Source of the DNA: JBBSTY01 sp038235385
GTDB taxonomy: Bacteria > Actinomycetota > Acidimicrobiia > Acidimicrobiales > Acidimicrobilacustridaceae
DNA: 15,604 nt
Direction: 5' to 3'
Assembly: GCA_038235385.1 (NCBI GenBank)
Contig: JBBSTY010000103.1
Span: 1-15,604, forward strand
Under the pieces are notes generated by a model. It was not told the origin of the DNA. It saw only the letters and a list, made by a program, of their open reading frames with translations, and ran no database searches. Positions 1-7,642 of this stretch are shown here, in pieces. The translations under genes and the position numbers were made by a program. Each line of letters starts with the position of its first letter. The stretch's first letter is position 1.

Positions 1-550
1 CGATGACCGCGGCGACCACGCCGGCGAGGACGGCCATGACCCCACCGCCGGCGAACACGATCCATGCGGCGGCCGAGACGACCCCGGCCAGGAGGGTGAC
101 CGTCCGCGGGTAGGCGCGCGGCGAGCTCTCGATGCGGTCCAACGCGCGGTAGGCGGCCTCGATGTCGACGGCACCGTCCTCGACCTCCTGGATGAGCCGC
201 TCGATCTCGACCAGACGGTCGAGGCGAGGCTCTTCGAACTCGACCACCCGGAACATGGTGACCGGCGCGTCGACCTCCGGTCCGAGGTAGCCCATGGTGA
301 TCACGTCGAGGGTGACGGTCACCTCGCAGTCCAGGCCGTAGGCCCGGGTGAGGCGCCGAACGGCCTCTTGGACGTCGGAGGTGGCCACCGCCGATTCCAA
401 CATGACCTCGCCGGCCCGCAGGCTCACCGTCATCGCCGCCAGGATGTCGTCCGGACGCCGCCGGCGGTGCACCTCGACCGGCATGTGCCACGTGGGCGCC
501 GGTCGTTCTCCGCCTGGGTGCAACGCGTCGCTGGTGGTGGGTTCGGACAT
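1..550 (-). CDS. ThrE-family (DUF1212) threonine/serine exporter-like membrane protein, C-terminus off the window
   Basis: This is a partial gene; 183 residues are visible and the frame is still open at position 1. Residues 46-88 (RAGEVMLESAVATSD..., then EAVRRLTRAYGL..., ending near ITMGY) and 109-141 (LDRLVEIERLIQEVEDG, then AYRALDRI) match the soluble N-terminal region of the ThrE/DUF1212 family. Members export threonine and serine by proton exchange, or are uncharacterised relatives. Hydrophobic segments start at about residue 150 and continue to the edge, as expected for the start of the membrane domain. The ATG at 550 has a strong GAGGAG ribosome site 4-5 bases upstream, so the start is well supported. 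It lies 79 bases downstream of the antiporter gene on the same strand and could be co-transcribed. The family call is from motif recognition; the substrate is not shown by the sequence. Confidence 0.8.
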   Translation of the reverse strand, partial: MSEPTTSDALHPGGERPAPTWHMPVEVHRRRRPDDILAAMTVSLRAGEVMLESAVATSDVQEAVRRLTRAYGLDCEVTVTLDVITMGYLGPEVDAPVTMFRVVEFEEPRLDRLVEIERLIQEVEDGAVDIEAAYRALDRIESSPRAYPRTVTLLAGVVSAAAWIVFAGGGVMAVLAGVVAAVI

Positions 551-629
551 CGAGCTCCTCGGCCGCCCCGTTCGGGCGCGCCCGTTCGACCCTACCGGTT
601 GATCCGCTCGCTCCCCGACGCCCGGAGCG

Positions 630-2354
630 TCACGAGACGACGAGGACCACGGCCCGTTCGGCCTCGCGCTGCGGCTTCTGGCCGGCGACGACGGGCGCCG
701 TGCCCTCCGCAAGGAAGAAGAGGGGGATGACCGCAGCGACGTCGTCTTCGAGCTCGGCCAGCGGAACGACCTCGACGTCCCACAGACGCTCGGCGTCGTG
801 GGCGATGCCGTCGAGGCGACCGCCGAACGCGCTGCGTCCCCAGGCCCGGGCCGATGCGGGGCGGCGCTCGTCGACGCCGGCGACGGCGTACACGTTCTCG
901 CGCCCGAGCAGCTCCGACAGCCGTTCCACGAGGAACGACAAGCTCGTCTCGGACTCGACGGCGATGACGGCCGATCCGATGCCGACCCCGGCGATGGCCT
1001 CGATGAAGTCCTCGCTCTCGAGCGGGCCGTTGTAGGACAGAACGCCGCGCGACGACGCCTCCTCGGGATCGCCGTCGACGTTGACCAGCAGCACCGAGAC
1101 GTCGTTCGCCGCCAACACGCCGGCCGCATCGAGGAGCCACTCGTCGTTGCCCGCGAGCAGGATGCCCTGCCGCTCGGCGGCGGCGACCCGGAGCCGGACC
1201 GAGGCCGGTCGGGCGATGAGGCTGGCGAAGGCCACCGATCCGATGATGACGCAGAACGCCGCAGGAGCGAGTTGGCTGGCACCTTCGATGCCCTTCTCCT
1301 GGAGCGACACGGAGAACAGGGCGCCGACCGACGCGGCGATGACGCCGCGTGGCGCGATGAGCGAGAGGTAGGCGCGCTCGGCGTTGGTGACCTTCGACCC
1401 GAAGGTGCACAGCCACACGACGACGGGGCGGGTCACCAGCAGGATCCCCAGCAGACCGATCGACGGGAGGAACACCGACCGCATCGCATCGAAGTCGATG
1501 GTGGCCCCGAGGACGATGAACAGACCTCCCAGGAGGAGCACACCCAGGTCCTCGCCGAACCCGGCGATGTGCTTCACCGCCGTGAGCCGCTGGTTGGCGA
1601 GGACGACACCCATGATCGTCGTGGCGAACAGGCCGGCCTCGACGCTCAAGATGTTGGCGACCACGAAGCAGGTGACCACCACGGCGAGGGTCAGCGGGTT
1701 GTGCAGGCGGTCGGGCACCAGGTGGAAGCGCAAGATGGCGGCCAGCCCGAAGCCCCCGACGACCCCGACGGTGATGCCGACGGCGGCGCTGCCCGTCAAC
1801 GTGGCGAAGGGGTTGAAGCCGCTCTCGGTGTCGACGATGGCCTCGAACACCGCCACGGCGAGCAGGGCGCCGATCGGATCGATGGTGATGCACTCCCACC
1901 GAAGGATCGGCCCGATCGGGTCGCGGAGCCGGATCGTCTGCAGCAGGGGCAGCACCACGGTGGGTCCGGAGACCACCAGGATGGCGCCGAGCAGGAAGCC
2001 CACCGACCGGGGGAACCCGAACAGGTACACCGCGGCGAACCCGCCGGCCAACCAGGTGATGGCCACACCGACGGTGATGAGGCCCAGGACCGGACGTCCG
2101 ACCACCTTGGCGCTCGACAGCTGGAGGCTGAGTCCGCCCTCGAACAGGATGAGGCCGACGGCGATGGCGATCACGGGGAAGAGCGCGTCGCCGAACAGCG
2201 CCGACGGGTCCACGATGCCGGTGACCGGACCGGCGAGGATCCCCAGGGGCAACAGGATGAGCACGGAGGGGACGCGCAACCACGAGGCCACCCACTGGGC
2301 GGCGACCCCGCCGCCGACCACGACCGCTATCGCGAGAGCAAGTTCCTGGTGCAA
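630..2354 (-). CDS. CPA1-type cation:proton (Na+/H+) antiporter with C-terminal TrkA/RCK-like domain
   Basis: The protein has 574 residues. Residues 1-385 hold about 12 membrane helices. Family landmarks are visible: a GLILFEGGLSL segment at 67-77, VVSGPTVVLPLL at 127-138, and the ion-site segment ITIDPIGALLAV at 156-167, where the Asp-Pro pair is the usual cation-binding position. A second conserved stretch, LIAPRGVIAASVGALF, lies at 332-347. Residues 396-500 form a TrkA-N-like Rossmann region; like related antiporters it has AGNDEW rather than a classical GxGxxG loop, so nucleotide binding is uncertain. It should act in the inner membrane in Na+ and pH homeostasis. The start is uncertain: the best in-frame start is TTG at 2354, 78 bases after the preceding gene ends, with no clear ribosome site; a GTG 11 codons in is the alternative. 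Family assignment is firm, ion preference is inferred. Confidence 0.88.
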   Translation of the reverse strand: MHQELALAIAVVVGGGVAAQWVASWLRVPSVLILLPLGILAGPVTGIVDPSALFGDALFPVIAIAVGLILFEGGLSLQLSSAKVVGRPVLGLITVGVAITWLAGGFAAVYLFGFPRSVGFLLGAILVVSGPTVVLPLLQTIRLRDPIGPILRWECITIDPIGALLAVAVFEAIVDTESGFNPFATLTGSAAVGITVGVVGGFGLAAILRFHLVPDRLHNPLTLAVVVTCFVVANILSVEAGLFATTIMGVVLANQRLTAVKHIAGFGEDLGVLLLGGLFIVLGATIDFDAMRSVFLPSIGLLGILLVTRPVVVWLCTFGSKVTNAERAYLSLIAPRGVIAASVGALFSVSLQEKGIEGASQLAPAAFCVIIGSVAFASLIARPASVRLRVAAAERQGILLAGNDEWLLDAAGVLAANDVSVLLVNVDGDPEEASSRGVLSYNGPLESEDFIEAIAGVGIGSAVIAVESETSLSFLVERLSELLGRENVYAVAGVDERRPASARAWGRSAFGGRLDGIAHDAERLWDVEVVPLAELEDDVAAVIPLFFLAEGTAPVVAGQKPQREAERAVVLVVS

Positions 2355-2432
2355 GGCACCAGTCTGGCTGACGGCGCGCCCCCTCCCGCACCATCGGACG
2401 CCCGGCCCGGTGTCCGGGGACCCGGGCGAGGA

Positions 2433-3290
2433 CTAGGCGCCCGACAGCAGGGCCCGGGCCACGAGGTCGGTGCTGAAGGCCGTCATGATGGCCAGGTACA
2501 GCAGTCCGGTGGCGGCCATCACCGCGCTGTAGGCCCGCTCCCTGAGCGCCAGCCGGGTGACGACCAGCAGACCCCCCGTGGTGATCGCGCTGGCGAGCCA
2601 GAACCACCCCAGGAGGCCACCGTAGGCGTCGTCGATGGTGCCGTTCAGCACCGAGACCATGCCCACCGGCACCAGCATCAGCACCACCTGGGGAACCCAG
2701 AGCGCCAGGGTCCAGTACACGAGCTCGAGCAGCGGGCCGCGGCTCATGCCCGGCTGCACCAGGTACCAGTGCCCGAGGAGCATGGCGTCGGTGACGACGC
2801 CGAGGAACGCCGCCCCCACCAGCAGTCGGGCGACGGCGAGCCAGACCGGCGAGCCGTCCACGATCCCCGACGCCACGATGCCGACCACGCCGATGACCGG
2901 GGCGATGAGATCGAGCGCGGGAGGGAACTCCCGCGCCGACGGGTCCTTGTCCGTCGGAGCCCGGTCGATGCCGGTCATCTCGGCGACCCGCGCCGACCGC
3001 GCCTCGGCCAGCTGCTGCTGGCCCGCGACCCCGGCGCCCTTGCGCACCACGGACACCGCGAGGGCGACGCCGGCGGCCAACGCGACGCCCACCGACGCCA
3101 GGTCCCGGATCAGGACCGAATCGATCACGAAGAACCCGACGTAGGCGCCGCCCACGGCGAGCGTCAGGTACACCGCGCGCATGACCCAGCCGTAGCCGAG
3201 GCTGACCTCACGTCGACGGGTGGTCACCCAGAGGAACAGCAGGCCACCGGTGGCCCATTGGAGGAGGAAGGTCGCGCCGTCAAAGGCCAT
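2433..3290 (-). CDS. Unidentified integral membrane protein with GHWYLV motif
   Basis: This 285-residue protein is mostly hydrophobic, with about eight helices (near 5-22, 39-58, 64-82, 128-146, 152-175, 188-215, 226-246 and 255-275). A polar cytoplasmic or periplasmic loop spans about 84-125. The stretch TDAMLLGHWYLVQPGM (167-182) places His, Trp and Tyr inside or at the end of a helix and looks functionally constrained. A second loop with Asn-Gly-Thr and acidic residues is at 216-222. I chose the ATG at 3290 rather than an upstream start at 3404: it leaves a 17-base gap from the peptidase stop, has GGAG 10-12 bases upstream, and the longer N-terminus is low-complexity Pro/Arg and would overlap the peptidase. 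It sits between the peptidase and the antiporter in one transcription run. I do not recognise a characterised family; transporter, enzyme or membrane chaperone are all open. Confidence 0.75.
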   Translation of the reverse strand: MAFDGATFLLQWATGGLLFLWVTTRRREVSLGYGWVMRAVYLTLAVGGAYVGFFVIDSVLIRDLASVGVALAAGVALAVSVVRKGAGVAGQQQLAEARSARVAEMTGIDRAPTDKDPSAREFPPALDLIAPVIGVVGIVASGIVDGSPVWLAVARLLVGAAFLGVVTDAMLLGHWYLVQPGMSRGPLLELVYWTLALWVPQVVLMLVPVGMVSVLNGTIDDAYGGLLGWFWLASAITTGGLLVVTRLALRERAYSAVMAATGLLYLAIMTAFSTDLVARALLSGA

Positions 3291-3307
3291 GGGGTCCGGG
3301 CTCCGAT

Positions 3308-4414
3308 TCAGGCTTCGAGGCGGATGAGGCGGTGGTCGGCCTCGTTGAGCGGGCGGGGGCCATCGGGTGCGCACACGACGATGTCCTCCAGACGGATGCC
3401 CCATCGACCGCTGCGGTAGATGCCGGGCTCGACCGAGAACGCATGGCCCACTTCGAGCGGCGCGGTGTTGCCCTCGACCATGTAGGGGTCCTCGTGAGCC
3501 TCGATGCCGATGCCGTGACCGGTGCGGTGGATGAAGTGCTCACCGAGGCCGGCAGCAGCGATCACCTGTCGGGCGGCGCGGTCGATGTCCTCGCAGGGCG
3601 CCCCTGCGACGGCTGCGGCCACGCCCGTGGCCTGCGCCTCGAACAGCACGTCGTAGGCCTCGATCACCTCCGCAGGCGGCTCGCCGGTGGCGACGCAGCG
3701 GGTGATGTCCGAGCAGTAGCCGACCCCGCCGTCGGCGGCCATCGTGCCCCCGAAGTCGCACAGCACCACCTCGTCGGCCACGATCAGCCGGTCGCCGGGC
3801 TCGTGGTGGGGGCTGGCGGCGTTCTCGCCCGCGGCGACGATGGCGAAGTTCACCCGCTGGTGCCCTTCGGCGAGCAACCGACGTCCGATGTCGGTCGAGA
3901 CCTGCGCCTCGGTCCGACCGATCAACGCGATCTCGCCCCCCTGGAGCTGCGCCGCGACCCGGTCGGCCGCCGAGGATGCGGCGGCCAGCGCGGCGACCTC
4001 GTGGTCGTCCTTCACCGCCCGCAGCGGACCCACGATCTCGGACGCCTTGCGCCACGAGATCGACGGCACGCGAGCGTGGAGCTCGACCAGGAACTGGGCC
4101 CAGGTCTGGTTGCCGATGGCCACGGTGAGGCCCGGTGCGAGTCGGTCGGTCACCAGGGCGAGGGCGTCGTCGGTCTCGTCCCAGGCCACGATGGAGAACA
4201 CGTCGGGGCGCTCCACCACCCGGGGCGCCTCCAGCCGGGGAACGATCAGCTCGGCGGCCCCGTCGCGAGGCAGCACCAGCATCGTCAGCCGCTCGAGCGG
4301 CATGGCGTCGTACCCGGTGAGGTACGGGAGATCGGCGCCGACCGACAGGAGCAGGACGTCGACGTCGTGGTCGGCCATGGCCTGCCGGGCTCGCTCCATC
4401 CGATGCTGGTGCAC
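3308..4414 (-). CDS. M24-family Xaa-Pro peptidase (PepQ/aminopeptidase P type)
   Basis: The product has 368 residues with the two-domain build of M24 metallopeptidases. The N-terminal creatinase-like domain spans about 1-130 and the pita-bread catalytic domain about 135-368. All five expected metal ligands are present in order: D220 (in CDFGG), D236 (in SDITR), H300 (in TGHGIGIEAHE), E329 (in SVEPGIY) and E343 (in RLEDIVV). The HHEP segment at 203-206 is also typical. It should be a cytoplasmic dinuclear-metal enzyme cleaving X-Pro dipeptides or N-terminal X-Pro bonds; which of the two cannot be told from sequence alone. The start is taken as GTG at 4414; an ATG five codons later is equally possible, and neither has a strong ribosome site. 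It lies 58 bases after the lipoate gene and 17 bases before the membrane protein gene. Confidence 0.9.
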   Translation of the reverse strand: MHQHRMERARQAMADHDVDVLLLSVGADLPYLTGYDAMPLERLTMLVLPRDGAAELIVPRLEAPRVVERPDVFSIVAWDETDDALALVTDRLAPGLTVAIGNQTWAQFLVELHARVPSISWRKASEIVGPLRAVKDDHEVAALAAASSAADRVAAQLQGGEIALIGRTEAQVSTDIGRRLLAEGHQRVNFAIVAAGENAASPHHEPGDRLIVADEVVLCDFGGTMAADGGVGYCSDITRCVATGEPPAEVIEAYDVLFEAQATGVAAAVAGAPCEDIDRAARQVIAAAGLGEHFIHRTGHGIGIEAHEDPYMVEGNTAPLEVGHAFSVEPGIYRSGRWGIRLEDIVVCAPDGPRPLNEADHRLIRLEA

Positions 4415-4472
4415 GGCGTCACGCTACCGAGCGCACCGTGGGACCCGAAATCACGGCGGCGGGCGCCCGGGT

Positions 4473-6152
4473 TCAGGTGCGGAGCGCGGCGGTGACGCCG
4501 GCCGCCTGCTTGGCGTGGTAGCTCGAGCGGGTGAGGGGGCTGGACTCGACGTGACCGATGCCCAGGGACCGGCCCGTCGCGGCGAAGGCCGAGAACTGCT
4601 CGGGGGTGACCCAGCGGTGGATCGGGAGGTGGTTGCTGGTGGGTCGGAGGTACTGGCCGATCGTGACGATGTCGACCCCGACACCGGCGAGGTCGCCCAG
4701 GGTCTGGTCGACCTCGTCGTCGGTCTCGCCCATGCCGACGATGAGCCCCGACTTCACGGTGAGACCGGCTGCCTTCGCCCGGACCAGCACCGAGAGGCTT
4801 CGGGCGTACGCGGCCGACGGGCGTACGGCGCGCTGCAACCGGGCGACGGTTTCGACGTTGTGGTTGAGCACGTCGGGGCGGGCGGCGAAGATCAGCCCGA
4901 GGGCATCGGGGTCGCCCTTGCAGTCGGGGATGAGCACCTCGATCGACGTGTTCGGTGTACGAAGACGGATGGCGTCGATGGTGGCGGCGAACGCGGCCGC
5001 ACCCCCGTCGGGGAGGTCATCGCGCGCGACCGCGGTGACGACGGCGAACGACAGGCCCATCTGATCGACCGCCTCGGCGACCCGGTGGGGTTCGTGCGGG
5101 TCGAGCGCCAACGGATGACGGGTGTCGACCAGGCAGAACCCGCACGCACGCGTGCACCGCTCGCCGTTGATCATGAAGGTGGCCGTGCCGTCGGCCCAGC
5201 ACTCGTAGATGTTGGGACAGCCCGCCTCCTCGCACACGGTGACCAGCTGGTGGTCGCGCATGGTGCGGCGCAGCTCGCGGTACTCGTCGCCCATCTTCAC
5301 CGGAACCCGCATCCACTCGGGCTTCCGCGCGGAGATCTCGAGCCCGTCGGCGACGCCGGCCTGGTCGAGGCGGCCGCGGAGCCGAACCGAGGTCGGGCCT
5401 GCGGGGGTGGGCGCACCCGGGCCCTCGCCGCGGGTGAACGCCGAGAGGTCCTCGACCCGGTGGCGCCAGACGACGTCGGCACGCTCCCACGAGGTCGCCG
5501 GCAGATCGGGTCCGACCCATCGCTCGATGGCGCGGTGGGCGACGGCGTCGACGACCTCGCGCATGGACGCCGCGATGCCTTCGGCCGCGAGCGAGGTCAC
5601 CGCCTTGTCGGCGATGCCGCACGGCACGATGTGGTCGAAGTACGTGAGGTCGGGGTCGACGTTGAGCGCGAACCCGTGCATCGACCGACCGCGCGACAGC
5701 CGCACCCCGATCGCCGCGATCTTGCGCGGCTGGGCGCCATCGGGATCGAGCCACACGCCGGGGTACCCCGCCAGACGGGAGGCGCCGGGAAGTCCGAGGT
5801 CGTCGAGCGCGTCGATCAGGAGCTGTTCGACCGCGTGGACGTACGCCGCGGTGTCGGCCATGCCGCCGCCGCGCTTGCCGGGCACCGTGAGGATCGGGTA
5901 GCCGACGAGCTGACCCGGACCGTGGTAGGTGACATCTCCGCCCCGGTCGGTGGCGATCAGGTGCGCCCCCACCGATGCCGGGTCGACGAGCACGTGTGCG
6001 AGGTCGGCGCCGGGCCCGTGCGTGTAGACGTGGGGGTGTTCGAGCAGCAGGAGCCAGTCGTCACCGCCGGAGGCGAACAGGCCGTGTTGGAGCGCGTGCG
6101 CGTCGGCGTAGGGAGTCGATCCGAGCCATCGGATGCGAAGGGTCGCGCTCAC
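4473..6152 (-). CDS. lipB-lipA: Fused LipB-LipA: octanoyltransferase and lipoyl synthase in one polypeptide
   Basis: One uninterrupted 559-residue frame carries two complete enzymes. Residues 1-235 are LipB: RGGDVTYHGPGQLVGYPIL (70-88), catalytic Lys144 in PRKIAAIGV, and catalytic Cys178 in VPCGIADK. Residues 236-272 are a Gly/Ala/Pro-containing linker. Residues 273-559 are LipA: auxiliary-cluster cysteines C307, C312 and C318 (CX4CX5C), radical-SAM cysteines C333, C337 and C340 (CX3CX2C), DDLPDGG at 378-384, and the C-terminal RSSY at 542-545, whose serine ligates the auxiliary cluster. LipB moves octanoyl from acyl carrier protein to a lipoyl domain; LipA then inserts two sulfurs. The start is GTG at 6152, 34 bases after the E2 gene, whose lysine is a likely substrate. 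No ribosome site is evident for a separate LipA start. These genes are normally separate neighbours, so the fusion is unusual; every key residue is intact, so both activities are expected. Confidence 0.93.
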   Translation of the reverse strand: MSATLRIRWLGSTPYADAHALQHGLFASGGDDWLLLLEHPHVYTHGPGADLAHVLVDPASVGAHLIATDRGGDVTYHGPGQLVGYPILTVPGKRGGGMADTAAYVHAVEQLLIDALDDLGLPGASRLAGYPGVWLDPDGAQPRKIAAIGVRLSRGRSMHGFALNVDPDLTYFDHIVPCGIADKAVTSLAAEGIAASMREVVDAVAHRAIERWVGPDLPATSWERADVVWRHRVEDLSAFTRGEGPGAPTPAGPTSVRLRGRLDQAGVADGLEISARKPEWMRVPVKMGDEYRELRRTMRDHQLVTVCEEAGCPNIYECWADGTATFMINGERCTRACGFCLVDTRHPLALDPHEPHRVAEAVDQMGLSFAVVTAVARDDLPDGGAAAFAATIDAIRLRTPNTSIEVLIPDCKGDPDALGLIFAARPDVLNHNVETVARLQRAVRPSAAYARSLSVLVRAKAAGLTVKSGLIVGMGETDDEVDQTLGDLAGVGVDIVTIGQYLRPTSNHLPIHRWVTPEQFSAFAATGRSLGIGHVESSPLTRSSYHAKQAAGVTAALRT

Positions 6153-6186
6153 GCCCCGGCACCGAGCGGCACCGCCTGGCCGAGCA

Positions 6187-7566
6187 TCACGCGATCTCCG
6201 CCTCCCAATCGCGCGTCTCGATGATCTCCTTCACCTCGTGCATGAACGCCGCCGCGTACGCGCCGTCGAAGGCCCGATGGTCCCACGACAGTGCCAGCAG
6301 CCCGACCGAGTGGATGGCGATCGCCTCGAACCCGTCGATGTCGGTGACCACCACCGGTTTGCGGCCCACCCCGTCGGTGGAGAGGATCGCCACCTGGGGC
6401 TGGTTGATGATCGGGAGCACCATGTGGGTGCCGAACGAACCGGAGTTCGAGATCGTGAACGTGCCGAGGGAGATGTCGTCGGCGGAGAGCTTCTTGGTGC
6501 GCGCCCGGGTAGCCACGTCGTTGATCGACCGGGCCACCGCTCGCAGACGCATGTCGTCGGCGTTGTGCATGACCGGCGCCAGCAGCCCTTCGAAGTTGAG
6601 ATCGACGGCGACGGCGAGGTTCACGTAGTTGTGCACGATGAGCTCGCCGTCGCCCACCGTGGCGTTCATGTGCGGGAACGAGCTGAGCGCGTCGATGACC
6701 GCCCGCGAGATGAAGGGCAGGTAGGTGAGACCGAAGCCCTCGGTGGCACGGAAGGACTCCTTGTGGCGCCGACGGACCCGTTCGACGTTCTCGTAGTCCA
6801 CCTCGACCACCGTGAACGCGTGGGGCGACACGTGCTGCGACATCACCATGTGCTCACCGGTGCGGCGCCGGATGTTGTTGAGCGGTTCGGTGGTGTCGCC
6901 GGTGCCGGTTCGGGGCGCAGGACGCTGGGTGACGAGCGCCGGTGGCGCCGGAGCCGGGGCGCCGGGAGCCGGCGCGGGGGTCGCGGGTCGGCTGCCCTCA
7001 CGAGCGATCTGCTGCTCGACATCAGCGCGGGTGATGCGCCCGCCGATGCCCGACCCGGAGATGGTGGAGACGTCGAGGCCGTTCTCCTCGATGAGCTTGC
7101 GCACGACGGGCGAGACGAGGGCGCTCGATCCGCCGACCGCCATCGTCGGAGCAGGAGCCGCCGCCGGCGGAGCCGCAGCCGGTGGGGCGGCCGGAGCCGA
7201 CGCGGCCGGAGGGGGCGCCGGGGTGGGAGCAGGTTCGGGGGGCGGCGGAGCCGCCGGGGCCGCGGCCGGGGGCGCGTCGGCGACCGATTCGGGGGAGGGA
7301 TCGCCGGAGGACGTGTCGGCACCGGTGGGCGCATCGTCGCTGACGACCGCGATGACGGTCCCGACGTCGACGGTGTCGCCCTCCGGGACGCGGATCTCGG
7401 CGAGGAACCCGGCGACGGGTGACGGGACCTCGGAGTCGACCTTGTCGGTCGACACCTCGAAGAGGACCTCGTCCATGGCCACGGGTTCGCCGATCGCCTT
7501 GAACCACTTGGTGATGGTGCCCTCGGTGACGGTCTCGCCCAACTGGGGCATCTCGACGTCTGCCAT
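6187..7566 (-). CDS. Dihydrolipoamide acyltransferase, E2 subunit of a 2-oxoacid dehydrogenase complex
   Basis: This 459-residue protein has the standard E2 order. A single lipoyl domain covers residues 1-78, with the lipoylated lysine K42 in STDKVDSE. An Ala/Pro-rich flexible linker covers about 79-142. The peripheral-subunit-binding domain lies at about 152-188 (SPVVRKLIEE, then GSGIGGRITRADVE). A second Ala/Pro linker is followed by the acyltransferase core, about 225-459. The catalytic DHRAFDG lies at 429-435 (H430, D434). E2 moves the acyl group from lipoyl to CoA and forms the complex core. ATG at 7566 has AGAGG about 9 bases upstream. It is 76 bases after lpd and 34 before lipB-lipA, a natural lipoylation and E2/E3 operon. 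Sequence does not settle whether the substrate is 2-oxoglutarate, pyruvate or a branched-chain oxoacid, because no E1 gene is in view. Confidence 0.93.
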   Translation of the reverse strand: MADVEMPQLGETVTEGTITKWFKAIGEPVAMDEVLFEVSTDKVDSEVPSPVAGFLAEIRVPEGDTVDVGTVIAVVSDDAPTGADTSSGDPSPESVADAPPAAAPAAPPPPEPAPTPAPPPAASAPAAPPAAAPPAAAPAPTMAVGGSSALVSPVVRKLIEENGLDVSTISGSGIGGRITRADVEQQIAREGSRPATPAPAPGAPAPAPPALVTQRPAPRTGTGDTTEPLNNIRRRTGEHMVMSQHVSPHAFTVVEVDYENVERVRRRHKESFRATEGFGLTYLPFISRAVIDALSSFPHMNATVGDGELIVHNYVNLAVAVDLNFEGLLAPVMHNADDMRLRAVARSINDVATRARTKKLSADDISLGTFTISNSGSFGTHMVLPIINQPQVAILSTDGVGRKPVVVTDIDGFEAIAIHSVGLLALSWDHRAFDGAYAAAFMHEVKEIIETRDWEAEIA

Positions 7567-7642
7567 GAACCGATCCTCTGCTTTCGTTGCCGTGGCCTTG
7601 CTCGTGGTGCTCGGAGCGCCGCACGCGCACCGAGCGGTGGTC

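Noticed and set aside
592..2607. 671-codon minus-strand frame with an ATG upstream of the antiporter
   Set aside because: It is in a different frame from the antiporter, overlaps two genes and shows only Arg/Gly/Pro-rich sequence.
798..3419. Very long open frame on the plus strand (873 codons)
   Set aside because: It lies antisense to the antiporter and membrane-protein genes, is rich in Arg, Gly, Asp and His with no domain, and is a by-product of high third-position GC.
3744..6224. Long plus-strand frame (826 codons) opposite the peptidase and lipB-lipA
   Set aside because: Same explanation: low-complexity Arg/Ser/Asp composition, no motif, and fully covered by well-supported minus-strand enzymes.
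7609..7635. 6-bp inverted repeat between lpd and E2
   Set aside because: The stem is short with a 15-base loop and nothing else marks it; expected by chance at this GC content.
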